64,000 bases of DNA, from contig JALRMH010000024.1 in the NCBI GenBank assembly GCA_026119935.1, positions 186,001 through 250,000 on the forward strand, read 5' to 3'. Shown piece by piece: positions 10,768 through 21,138 of the stretch (within the stretch, counting starts at the first letter, position 1; each line of letters starts with the position of its first letter). Under the pieces are notes generated by a model. That model made no database searches. It saw only the letters and a program-made list of their open reading frames with translations, and had not been told where the DNA came from. Origin of the DNA: Endothia cerciana. Taxonomy: Eukaryota; Ascomycota; Sordariomycetes; Diaporthales; Cryphonectriaceae. A program made the translations under genes and the position numbers.

Positions 10768-12653
10768 TTACTCCTTGGTAGTCGTCTCGAGCACCGCCTT
10801 GATCATCGCATTGCCGATCTGGTTGGCCTCCGTGAATCGCGGCTCAAAGAACGTCTGCGTCTCGCGAAATCTCTCCCTCCACGTGTCGAAGTGGCCCAGG
10901 CTCACGCACTCGGCCCATCCCCGCGCGGCAAAAGTGAACTCGAGGTCGTCGCTCCGAAAAGTGTTATCCTCCACCGCGGTCGCCAGGGCCTCATCCAGCC
11001 GCTCCTGGTGCCGGAACAGGTTCTCGGTCACGCCCAGCCACAGCCGGAACAGCGGCGTCGAGCAGATCATGTGGTCGTACGGCACGATCCCCAGCGCGCT
11101 CCAGCAGTCAACCATCGCGAGGAGCGACAGGTGGTTGTTCGGCAGCGCCTTGCCCTCCTCGGGCTTCTTGCCCAGGCTGAAGCGGTCCAGGATCTCGTCA
11201 CGCAGGAGCGTCGTCGGGGCCCACTTCGGCGCGTCCTCGCGGCCAAACACCCTCTCCCGCGCGGCGTACACACGCCGCCGCAGGCCCTCGCGGTTCCCCT
11301 CCAGCATCAGCTTGTACAGCTCCGTCGTGCTCCGGGCATACTGCGTGATCTGCTTGCGGGCCTCGGGGTTGAGGATCGCCAGGCCCGCGTACACGTGCCA
11401 CCGCGCGCTGTAGATCCGCATCGTCAGGTTGATCTTGACGTTCTCGATCCCGCCCACGTAGCGGGCGCCTTCCCAGGGGAACTGCTGCATCGCGTGCCAA
11501 GCTTTGCCCATCGAGAGGAAGGCGGCATGGGTGACGGCTTGCGTGTCGGCGGTGATCCGGTCGTGCTCGCGGGCGCTGAGATACACGTGCTTGGAGTTCA
11601 GGCATGAGAGCACGGTCTTAACTTTAGAGAAAGAGGCGTCGGAGGCGCGGTGCCTGATAAGGACCTATACTTGATAAGCAATGGCCGGCAGGATGGCGTA
11701 GTGATGGTACTCACCAGGGGCTGTCCTTTTGGGTCAACATTTGGGCCATGCAGAGAGTGGCAGGGGATGATGTCGACGTCAGGTGGCAAGTGTTCCTCCA
11801 GAGCTGCGATTTCCGGGGCTTTACATGACGTCTGCCCGCCGACGATGGCGTTCATCTTGGTAGCTGTGGGATGTCCATGGTAAGTAAACGTGTCGCAGAT
11901 AGTATCTACGTCTCCCAGGTGCAGCGAGCATACATGGGCCAAACTCCTTCACGACCTGACTAATGACTGCGGCCTCTACGCTGTAAATAATGTAGTCGCT
12001 CTCTCGTGAGACAAGATGACCATTTCGGACGATATGTATATTATTCTAGACGATGTCTCAGCTTGACAGATCGCTGATTGACGGATGATATGCGGGACAT
12101 GGTGACATGACCATACATTGTCGCCAAACTCCTCCAACAGGCTATCATACTTCTCGTCCCTATCGCACGCCTTGATCCTGTCCCGCGTGACTCGGTCAGT
12201 AAGAGAAACATGTTGTGTAGCGAGCCAAAACCTGGCAAAAACCTGTTCGACAACTGTTAGCCGTCGTCTACCTCCCAAACAGTTGAACAGATACAGGTTG
12301 TAGATTGTGCTTCAGACAGAAATTGTAAGGTAGCTGAGATTTTTCATCATGGAAGGCCCACCGACCCAGAAGGCCGATGAGCGATACTCTAGCCAAATGC
12401 ACTCAAGTCATCATCGAGAGGGTGAAGGGGAAAGAACGTCGTGGGAGTGGGAAGAAAGGGACTCTTACCATTTCAGAGGCGTCACCTAGGTTGCTGTCAC
12501 GATGCGGTGTGGTAAGAACAGCGCGATTTACCTCCAGCCAGCGGCAGACAGACGACGGGCATACATCTTTCCCATGTCGCCCATACCAATGATGCCGACA
12601 GTGAAGCCCTCCATGTCCTCGGGGACTCGGGAGGCGGGCAAAGCGGTGGCCAT
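10768..12653 (-). CDS. tyr1: Prephenate dehydrogenase (NADP+), tyrosine biosynthesis
   Basis: Five exons in transcription order, 12532-12653, 12117-12177, 11934-12045, 11715-11863 and 10768-11664, give 446 aa in one frame. The N-terminal Rossmann fold shows the dinucleotide motif VGIIGMGDMGKMYARRL at about residues 18-34. The core has NAIVGGQTSCKAPEI, CHSLHGPNVDPKGQPL and, in the helical C-terminal domain, DRITADTQAVTHAAFLSMG. These match fungal Tyr1, which oxidatively decarboxylates prephenate to 4-hydroxyphenylpyruvate in the cytosol. Intron 1 is unusually long (354 nt, 12178-12531). The junction at exon 3 (acceptor at 12046-12047) is the least certain and affects a few residues (GDNNNIHIV). 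Confidence 0.9.
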
Positions 12654-13259
12654 AGTTGCTACTTGACGCGTCTGCGGATGCAGATTTGAAAGGACGGAAG
12701 CCAATTTGCGCGCAAGTCGATCACATCCTAAAGCTCGCAGATCCCTGACAGCCGTCACTGGCAAGCCTGTGTCAACGTTTGCGTTGAGGGGTGGTGAATG
12801 TGGTTCCCGTAGGTCGTTGTTTGGCCGTTGGGAATGTTGAAGGCTGACGATTGCGAATTTCTGAAGTGAGCTTTTTATGTTCAGCAAAATTTCTCTGCGA
12901 GGTTACTGTAGCAGGGCGATGGGACAAAGCGCCGATTTTCCGGCTGGTCGCGGCTGATTGGACCTAGACACATGGTGACCCACCTGGGCCATGTCGTGCT
13001 ATGCTTATACTAAACGAACCGTTGTTATTAATTCTCTTTTTAAAACTGAAATTTAATCAATTAAAGAAAAAGGTGATTAGAGAACAGGGAAAGACGGCAG
13101 CATCCCCTGGACTGCCATAAAGCTTTGACGAACAGTCGAAGCCGCTGTGACCCCAGTCCCTCAACTCTGACTCGGCTTGAACTGAGAGGCTGCGGCTCGC
13201 TGGTGTCGCCGGTTTCAACCCGCTGCGAGAGCTCACAGACAACGGCATAAGGGAAGAGC
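12654..13259. promoter_or_regulatory. Divergent promoter between tyr1 (-) and the RCC1-repeat gene (+), with an AT-rich island
   Basis: The start codons lie 606 nt apart. At 13021-13075 there is an A/T-dominated stretch (short runs such as TTTTTAAAA and AATTTAATCAATTAAAG) in otherwise GC-rich surroundings. It could be a nucleosome-depleted promoter element of the plus-strand gene. No gene is seen here. Confidence 0.5.
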
Positions 13260-14402
13260 ATGGCTAGTCGCTCAGACAGGACACCTCTCCTCTACGCCCT
13301 CGGCTCCAACGGCTCAGGCCAACTCGGCATCGGCCACGACCAAGATGTCTCCATCCCGCGGCAGGTTCTCTTCCGGCCCGGCTCCGAGCCCACCGCACCG
13401 GTAGTCCGGGTCGCGGCCGGCGGGAACCATACGCTGCTTCTCACCGAGGATGGGAAACTTTACTGGGCCGGGGACCCCTCGACTGGTGCTTGCGGACTTC
13501 TCACTCAGGACCAGAAGGACGCTGCTTCGAGGTTCGCTGCGCAGGAGGTTGCCCTGCCTGCGGGTGGAGAGAGCGGTTCGGTGGCCCCCGTAAAGTTCAT
13601 AGCAGCTACGTGGGAGTCTTCCGTCATCATCCAATCTGATGCACAGGGTCGCGCCACCGTGGTCTCGACCTTCGGCGCCGGTCAGAAGGGCGAGCTGGGC
13701 CAGGGACAGGTCGTCATCCGCACACCCACGGTCTCACGAATCAAGGACTTCCCGCCGCCAGACACTGAAGTCGTCGACCTGTCGGCTTGCATGGGACATA
13801 TTGTCGCTCTTCTCAACAACGGCGAGGTATGGGGCTGGGGCAACGGACGCAAGGGTCAGCTGGGTGCCGGCATCGGCGGGATAGCGCATGAGCCAAGACG
13901 AGTGGAGGGTGTGGACTTTAAGGCTGTGAGGGGTGTGTGTGGGAGGGAGTGCACGACGCTGTTTGGAAGTCCGAGAAGCGGCGAGGTGCTGGTCTTGGGT
14001 GCAGACAAGGCTGGTGTCAAGTCATCTGCTCCCGAGAAGGTCGTGGGATGGAGAGACGTCGGCGCGAGTTGGGGTGGCGTTTATGTTCTGAGAGGCGACG
14101 GCACGCTGCTCAGCTGGGGAAAAGATGATCATGGTCAATTGGCGCCAGCTGGACTACCAAAGCTGGACAAGATCACCATTGGTAGCGAGCACGTTGTTGC
14201 CATGACTGCGGACGGCGACGTGCTCTCTTGGGGTTGGGGAGAGCATGGCAACTGTGGACCTCAGGTCGAGAACACCGACGTCAAAGGACGTTGGAACACC
14301 ATTGCTTCGAAGAAGTATATTCCGCCTGGCTCAGAGATTGCAGCTATTGGTGCTGGCTGCGCGACCAGCTGGATAAGCATCGGGATGGCAAGCAAGCCAT
14401 GA
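13260..14402 (+). CDS. RCC1-repeat beta-propeller protein (Ats1-like)
   Basis: An intronless gene of 380 aa starting MASRSDRTPLLYALGSNG. RCC1-type repeats recur along the whole length: ALGSNGSGQLGIG near the start, TFGAGQKGELGQG near residue 140, WGWGNGRKGQLGAG near 190, SWGKDDHGQLAP near 285 and SWGWGEHGNCGP near 325, with typical HTLLLTEDG and HVVAMTADGD strands. This is a complete seven-bladed-type propeller without extra domains. Length and layout resemble yeast Ats1 (linked to tubulin and to the Kti11/Dph3 wobble-uridine/diphthamide pathway) more than nuclear RCC1/Prp20, which is the Ran exchange factor; that choice is inference. Its stop lies 97 nt from the stop of the convergent rad9 gene. 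Confidence 0.85.
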   Translation: MASRSDRTPLLYALGSNGSGQLGIGHDQDVSIPRQVLFRPGSEPTAPVVRVAAGGNHTLLLTEDGKLYWAGDPSTGACGLLTQDQKDAASRFAAQEVALPAGGESGSVAPVKFIAATWESSVIIQSDAQGRATVVSTFGAGQKGELGQGQVVIRTPTVSRIKDFPPPDTEVVDLSACMGHIVALLNNGEVWGWGNGRKGQLGAGIGGIAHEPRRVEGVDFKAVRGVCGRECTTLFGSPRSGEVLVLGADKAGVKSSAPEKVVGWRDVGASWGGVYVLRGDGTLLSWGKDDHGQLAPAGLPKLDKITIGSEHVVAMTADGDVLSWGWGEHGNCGPQVENTDVKGRWNTIASKKYIPPGSEIAAIGAGCATSWISIGMASKP

Positions 14403-14499
14403 TTTCTTTGCTACAACTATGCGAGGTACTTCCTCATGACGACAACTCTGGCCCTACGCAGCATATTCCGAATTCGGCTTGGTATCGAATCGCGATGGC

Positions 14500-16169
14500 C
14501 TAACCAGGGAAGAGGCCAAACTTGCGAACATCCGCCAGCCTCTGTGTAGGCTCCAGTGCTGATGGCAGGGTGTCTCCCTCGCGATCGTCCTGCCGCACGC
14601 CCTGGGTATTCTTGAAGTGATTGCTGATCCGCATGGTGAATGCCTGTAGCACTTGTCAGCATGCTGCATCGACCTATTTTCAGGGCTCCTTACTGGCTCA
14701 TTACTGGCATCCCACTCAAGCCGAGCGTGCGCATCCTCCTCCTCATCTTCGTCAGGGTTGACAGGCTCCCATTGATCGTCTTCGTCAAGTTGAGGCATGA
14801 ACAGAGAGTCGGACTTCAGTGTGGAAGGTGGTTGCTTGAGCGGAGCACGAATGTCGAACTGCGATGAACGTGGAGGGTTGGGTCTTTGTGGGGGAGGTAT
14901 ACGGGCACGTTGGTCTTGCTCCTGGGCCTTTTGCTGAGGAGGGCTCGGTTGCCGAACTGTGTTCGCCGTGGAAGCAGGTCGACCAGACGTAGATGCGGCA
15001 TCGAGAGCCGGCCTGGCGGCTTTGGCAGCGGCCTTTGGTTGGCCCTTCCTCTGAGCCGCTGTGCTCTTCTCGTCAACAGTCATTAAGATAAATTCGCAGA
15101 TGATGCCGTCACCGTTATATGAGACCTTCATCGGACGACCCGGTCTTGAATAGGCAGCATTGAGCTCGTTGCTGGTCCAGTTGGCGTGCTGGAGGATGGC
15201 GCGGAAGTCTCTAACACTGATAATGATATGGAGCTTCTCTGCCACCGAGATGTCGTCGAACTCGTCCATCTCCACCGCGATGGAGGTGTGCAGCGGTTTC
15301 TTCAACACGGCTGGGGATATGTCAGACGGGGTTACCAGATGTCGCCAGTGATCAATTTCACATACCCTCGTTGTTGATGCTGACCACCTTTTCAGTGAAG
15401 CACGTGAAGTTGACCACATTCTCGCCATCAGTGTTGATATCCAAGAGATCAATGCCTGGACCAAAGTGCTCCATCAGAGAGCGTAGGGTGCGTGAATTGA
15501 TGGTCCAGTGGTGTATCGCCTCGGTCTTGTCGAACTTGGCATGGACTGGAGGCTTGGCCTCGAAGGAGAGTCGGTGAGTGGCCGTGATGCCTAAACAGAG
15601 GTCAGTGCCGTATGTACCAGTGAGGTTGCTCAGCCGGCGCATACCGTTCCTGCAGAAGACCTTCGCGATGAAGCGGCTCTTCTTTCCTGGGCCATCGTCA
15701 ATGGCGACGTCGCATCTCTCTATTGTTGTCACATTGTCACGATCTCTGGTCGGATCGCCTCCTGTGCGGGTACGGAAGACAGCGGCCAACGCCTGTCCCA
15801 AACGTCAGAGCCGTGAAAGTTCGGGACACGCTAGAGCGAACACACCTTAATGTAGACCACACAAAAGAACCTCTCGCGATACTGTGCATTGCCTTCAAAG
15901 GAGAACTGTGAGAAGAATCTGTTCGCGGCAAAGGTGAAAGAGACGTATGCCGACTTGGTAAGATTGAGGGCAGTCAGAATCAGCTACATGTGCACAACAC
16001 GTCAGCCGATTCAGAATCCAGCAGAACTGGTTGAGTTTTTCATGGGGGATGATACCTTATCCTTCTTGACTTCAAGAGAAACATCGTCACTGAACTTGTG
16101 GATGCACATGAGGGCATCGTTGAATGCGCCAACCCCCTCCTCGCTCAGGGTGAAGTTTACGAGGGCCAT
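14500..16169 (-). CDS. rad9: DNA damage checkpoint clamp subunit Rad9 (9-1-1 complex)
   Basis: Six exons in transcription order, 16056-16169, 15846-15983, 15645-15792, 15366-15590, 14694-15310 and 14500-14643, give 461 aa in one frame. The N-terminal 280 or so residues form the PCNA-like fold of the Rad9/Ddc1 family: MALVNFTLSEEGVGAFNDAL, LILTALNLTKSAYVSFTF, FFSQFSFEGNAQYRERF and HHWTINSRTLRSLMEHFGPG. The tail is disordered, rich in Pro/Gln/Ser and acidic residues. It ends in a conserved short motif (LADVRKFGLFPG) like that of fungal orthologues. Rad9-Rad1-Hus1 is loaded at damaged DNA by Rad17-RFC and activates ATR/Rad3 signalling. The last donor was chosen as GAGCCA|GTAAGG because it keeps this conserved end in frame; the alternative upstream GT does not. 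Confidence 0.88.
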
Positions 16170-16975
16170 GGCGATGCAAAGCTCCGTGGCCGAGGCCCGA
16201 AGATCGGTGCCTAACTCTGCCTCAAAGATACGACCAGATTGGACAGCCCTCAATGTTCCTCATTATGCTCTCTGTCTGTAAGGCAGTGTAGGCTCCAGTC
16301 TAGTAAGCCGGTACCCTGCGACGGTTGTCTGCCGGGCGCGCTGCGACGAGACTGTTGCATCAAAGGGCCATGTATGAATTGTGGTCAGATCCGGTCGTGG
16401 GTGCCGGTGACGATGACAATGCCGCCCCGTTTCTCTTCTGGGCTTATGATCCAGCCCAACAGCCTCAAGTGGGAGATTAAAAGAGGGATTGTCCGTCGTC
16501 CTTGGGCGATGCGGGTCCAAAACCCAGCGTGAACCCTGAGATGCTCGATCCCAGAATTCAAGGTTTTTAGCGGCTCCAACACGCGCAGACGCGCCGAATC
16601 CACTACTCTGGACCCAGTAAATAAGGTGCCAGCCAAAGCGTCCACCCCTGTCGGTACCTACAATGACATCAACCGTCCAAATTTGACTACCCTACCTGCC
16701 TACTACTTAGGTACTCACCAGCATTTGCGTTCATTCGCGTTAAATATCAGCATCGATCTCAACTGCTATCCATCAATATCCACCGTCTCATATCAGCCTT
16801 TGCAGCAAATCAACACTGGCCGCCTTATCAATGCTCGCCGTTGGGAGCTTATCGTCACATCCCTTGACGCGTCTGCCGTGAGCGGTACTTACGCGACTGT
16901 TGCTCACACATTGTGTTGCGTTTACAGACGAAATCGGCGCTTTACCCCTAAGACGACACACACGCTACATCGAAC
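16170..16975. promoter_or_regulatory. Divergent promoter between rad9 (-) and the F-box-like gene (+)
   Basis: This 806-nt region has no supported gene. Open frames on either strand lack recognisable domains. It should contain both promoters and leaders. Confidence 0.5.
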
Positions 16976-18862
16976 ATGGCTCGAGACGTACCACAGGAGA
17001 TCTGGTGGCTCGTCTGTCAAGAACTCCAGAAGCAACAGGACGCCAAGAGTCTCTTCAGGGCCGCCCTCGTCTGCGAGAGCTGGGCAAACCACGCGCTGCC
17101 GCTGCTCTACAGGTACGTAAACACCATCAAGTATGTCAGACTCGCAAGCTGACAGACATCTCAGCATTCATGATTCGGCGGGCTCGGATGATGTTGGGAC
17201 AACAATAAAAGGGAAATACATGTGGGCCGGCATGTGGCGGTCCATCATCCTGTCCAGCATCGGCGTGACGCAGTATCCGTACTGTCTATGGCTGAAGTCA
17301 CTCGGGCTTAGTGATCTCGAACAACTGCTGCGCGACGTTGCAACGAATCCAAGTTTGAGGCCCAGGTTCTTTGAGGGCCCCATGGAGGGGTTTGAGATCC
17401 TCAGCGGATCCAGCAAGACCAGGGCCGGCAAACCAATTCTCGAGTGGCAGAAAATCATCGAGAAAGTTGGCGATACGGTCACGAAGTTTGCCAAAGATGC
17501 GGCCGATGAAGAGAATAAGACCGTGCAGCTGACCAGTCTCGAGGGTGCAAACCTGCCAACTTCGTTGCTGTCTGTTTGGACCTCACGACTGTCAACTCTG
17601 ACAACGCTCTCAATCCGAGACGGCTCCGTTCTGACAGAGGAGGTTGCAGTTTCCATACGGGACCACTGCCCCGCCTTCAGGGACCTGACATGTTATCACA
17701 TCCGGGGGCAGACCGTGGACGAAAATATGTCTGCTTTCTTCCGCGCCCTGAAGGAGAACTCGCTTCAAAGTTTCACCGTTCTCAGCTCAAACGAAATTGG
17801 CTATGACACACTCGAAGGCCTCATGCAGCATTCGGAATCTCTGCGGATTCTGACTCTCTCAAGCCTACAGAACACCTCCCTGCCCTTTCTCCACCTCCTG
17901 AGCGAGTGTCAATATCTTGAGTCATTCTCAATAGAGTCCAGCACGCCCTCCCCACCGAGTACCTGGGCGGCGGACGACAAAGATCCTCTCGTCGAGGTCT
18001 CGGCATGGCTAAAGGAGTGCAAGTATTTGCGGAAACTCGACATGAGTAACCTCGGCGGCGCGAGCAAACTCCTTTCAGAGGTTCTAAAATCGTCGACACT
18101 GCGGCTCAAGGACCTCGAAGTCAAGCTGGTTGACGACGATGAGGCGTTTTATACTGCCCTAGGCAATCAGACCGACCTCGAGAGTTTCATGTTCCGCTCA
18201 GTTGTCGAAGTCATAGACCATAACAGCGTAAGGCACGACACGTTCATGGATTCGATCTGCTCTTGCAAGAAGCTGAACGACCTGAATATCATGCAAAACG
18301 ATCATCTCCAGCTCACCCCGAAAGACCTGGGCCAGATCAAGGAGTCACTTCCTAATTTAGAGTCTCTCAGCTTTGATGGCGAATGTACGTAATGCACCGA
18401 AGGTTATTCTTATCTTCAGCTGTCTCGATGGCGAGGTATCTCCACCTAGATTGGTTTCGGCCGACCGAATTTGCCTCGAGACAGGATCAGACGACCTGTG
18501 TCCTTTCTTTAACCCCCTACCCAACACCATAAGGAGATCGTGTGATATATTAACAGATTATAGGGTTGACCGACGCCATTTGGGCTCCGTTATCGGACAT
18601 GACTTCCTTGACAACCATCAATATCAATGGTCTCTCTTTATTCACCTTCCGCGGGATTAAATCCTTCCTCGAGGGAGTCGCGGCGAGCGGGACCCGACAC
18701 GGCTTTCGCCTCTACATTATGAATCAGCACGGCGACGTCAAAATCACAGATGCTCAGCAAGCCGCACTCTCCAAATTGGCCGCTAAGATCCCAGGTGGAA
18801 GCTTGGACTTTTCGTACTGGCGGGATCCCTCGGAAGACGAGATGTCGGACCTTTCTGACTGA
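16976..18862 (+). CDS. F-box-like/leucine-rich protein, function unknown
   Basis: Three exons, 16976-17112, 17165-18384 and 18564-18862, join in frame to 551 aa. The first 45 residues (MARDVPQEIWWLVCQELQ, then SLFRAALVCESWANHALPLLY) follow the F-box pattern of Leu/Pro-x-Glu-Ile, a hydrophobic helix and a Val-Cys-x-x-Trp segment. The middle shows irregular leucine-rich units such as TLSIRDGSVLTEEV, ILTLSSLQNTSLPFLH and LNDLNIMQNDHLQLTPKDL, as in many fungal F-box/LRR proteins. Such proteins usually bridge Skp1-cullin ligases and a substrate, but no substrate can be inferred. The second intron (18385-18563) fits a TATAG acceptor; this junction is less certain than the first. Confidence 0.72.
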
Positions 18863-19369
18863 AAAGATTGCTGCTCACCACGGCTAGGAGCCATTCGTGT
18901 TGTATGGGAAGGCTACATTGCCCCTATTAGTCTAAGTGAGTGGGAAATACCTCATTTAGCAAGCGCATACGGGAGTGTGAAGACTGGTTTTGAAAACCTA
19001 GCTCACCTACATAGACAGATACACAGCGACATGTTTGCAAACCAGTGTCCAATCAGACGCTGGTCAGGCGAAAGGTCTAGCTAATAGGTCTCTGAAGGAG
19101 CTTCAGAGCCTGATTTGGGATTTAAGAGGAGATGGCTTTCAAAGGAAAATGTGTTGTTCGGCTGGGTGGGAAGACGGCGTATGCGCCCACGGCAGAGCCG
19201 AGGCAGGGTATACTGGAGAGGGCTGTGCGCCTAGAGGTGATCAAACATGGGTGTTGGGGCGGAGGAGGTTGTCCATGAATACCACATACTATGTTCGAGA
19301 TGATGTATGCTAATCCGGCCACGATCTCTATTCTCTTACTCGAACCCGTCTCTCGTTGACATCAGCCAC
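18863..19369. other. Convergent 3' region, no gene seen
   Basis: Lies between the F-box-like gene (+) and the Cys-rich small gene (-). No frame with family resemblance, repeat or RNA gene was found. Confidence 0.5.
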
Positions 19370-19849
19370 TCAGACGCTCCGCCACCCAATACCCAATCTC
19401 TCGCTCCCAGGCCCATACCTCGCGTCCGGCATGCCAATCACCATCGGCTGCTTGGGCCCGTCACGGCACTGTACACCGCGCCCAAGCATACACTGGCCCC
19501 TCTCATCGCTGGGGGCATAAGCCGGCAGGAACCCACCACCAAGCTCGACCTCGTGATCCGCGGCGAGCCCATCCCCGAGACCGGCCGCCTCGAGTTCGCG
19601 CAGGAGATAGGCGTTGTTCCTGCACTCCCACCCGCAGTAGTCGTCCGTGTACAGCGTCCAGATATTGCCGGGCCGCGGGTCGCAGTCGTCGGGCAGGTCG
19701 AAGGGGATCCTGGAGAGGTTCTCGGGCTCCCAGGCCTCGGGCTCGGCGATGCGCATCAGCTGGGAAAGCACGGCGGTGCAGCTGGCGTAGGACAGGAGGG
19801 TCGGGGGTGGGTGGCCGCAGAGGGGGATCTGTCGGATGTAGAAGCACAT
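19370..19849 (-). CDS. Small Cys-containing fungal protein, unknown function
   Basis: A single exon of 159 aa, starting at the ATG of MCFYIRQIPLCGH. The frame continues further upstream without a stop, but that part has random composition, while the conserved-looking pattern starts here. Features are an N-terminal CFY...CGH, a Cys in LLSYASC, an acidic/Pro segment with IPFDLPDDCDPRPGN, and CGWECRNN. This Cys/His spacing resembles small fungal proteins beginning MC[FY]Y with a CGH motif that I recognise only as conserved hypothetical proteins; metal binding is plausible but unproven. The C-terminal 60 residues are Gly-rich and may be poorly conserved. There is no signal peptide or membrane segment. 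Confidence 0.6.
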   Translation of the reverse strand: MCFYIRQIPLCGHPPPTLLSYASCTAVLSQLMRIAEPEAWEPENLSRIPFDLPDDCDPRPGNIWTLYTDDYCGWECRNNAYLLRELEAAGLGDGLAADHEVELGGGFLPAYAPSDERGQCMLGRGVQCRDGPKQPMVIGMPDARYGPGSERLGIGWRSV

Positions 19850-21138
19850 GGTTTGGGGGCGGGCGCGGGTGTGTTGCGGATGAGACAAGGGCCTTCTTGG
19901 TGACGGTGGAGAGCTGTCGCCCGTTGGGGCGGGCGATGGCCAAGAGGGCGAGGGCCAGGGCCGCTTGAGGAATATGGCTGACTGGTCGAGCAGATGAGTT
20001 AGACCGTCGCGCTCGAGCGGACTGTCCTGAGACTCCAACGGCCGCTACTGGCAGAATGGGCCGTTGTTCGATAGAGGAAAGCTCGTTATGACACAGGGGA
20101 CTCTCAGGTTGCGCCCGAGGATAGAGCAGTCTGCTGTTTAAATCCGCCAGCTGGGAGGCCCTCGCCCCCCACAAACTCAGGATGTTCTCCAGACAGAGGA
20201 GCCGTCGTACGTAGCCCGGAGTTTCCGGTTGCCAGTCTCCAGACAGTTTTCACGCACAAACTCCTCAGGCCACGACGATGGCCTTCTCCGCCGCAATCAT
20301 GAGGTAGTTGAATGCGCTGACGAGGTGAGGCGCTCACATCCTGGGGTGTCTCAGGTGACTGAACAAGCTGTTTCGGGAGACATCACCATGGTGAGACGAT
20401 CTCGCCGGGGGAAGACTCGAGTCCCCGGGCAGAACGGGAAGAGGGGTAAGGTCGTGAAGCCTGGGCAAGGAACACGATCATAGGGACGACCGCCATGGTA
20501 ATGTGAGGGGACAGCATAGGAGGAGGGCGGACCGGAGAGAGGGTAGGGAGACTTCAGACGGCAAACTCCCATCGGACAAACTTGAGAAGAGCCAGGCAGG
20601 AGGAGCAACTGCTAACTACGACCTTCTTCGCACCCAAGGCTCGGAAATCACCGTGGGAAGTCAACAAACCTAGTAAGCTCATCACCGGGCCATGCCTTTC
20701 ATAAAAGGATCGATGCAAAAAATAGGAAAGACCCAGTAATATTCCCAAAGCTCTGTCTCCGTCCGACGCCGTGGAACGGCCTTGGGCTTCACTATGCAAG
20801 CGCAGGGGGGGAAATTGTTACACAAAGTTTGACGGCTCAGACCAGTGACTCAGGAAACAAGTGGGTATCTGATCAATTTGTCCTGAGAACTGCGAAGACG
20901 AAGGAAATGAAGTGGACCTCCCCGTGTAAGAGACAGGAAATAGACTCATCCCAGTCTGGTGTGACGATGTTTCAATCCTCAAATATTGCGCCCGCGCCTG
21001 TCCCATGCTTGTTTACCTTTCCAAGCTGCATAGATTACCTGTCATGCCTAACCAAACAAGCCCAAGCAAGCGAACGTTGGGCCATGCACCCGCCTAGTCA
21101 AGCCAATACGCCGGGCCCTCTTCCATCTCGAAACCCAT
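19850..21138. other. Intergenic region between the Cys-rich small gene and pho8-like gene; no gene seen
   Basis: Contains the upstream region of the small Cys-rich gene (-) and the 3' flank of the phosphatase gene (-). A perfect 12-bp palindrome, TCACCATGGTGA, lies at 20383-20394. No open frame here looks protein-like. Confidence 0.5.

Noticed and set aside
19307..19903. 198-codon plus-strand ORF opposite the small Cys-rich gene
   Set aside because: Shadow frame; its composition mirrors the minus-strand coding sequence, which carries the conserved Cys motifs.
20402..20436. Hairpin with GACTCGAGTCCCC resembling a tRNA T-arm
   Set aside because: The loop lacks TTC and the remaining arms are absent.
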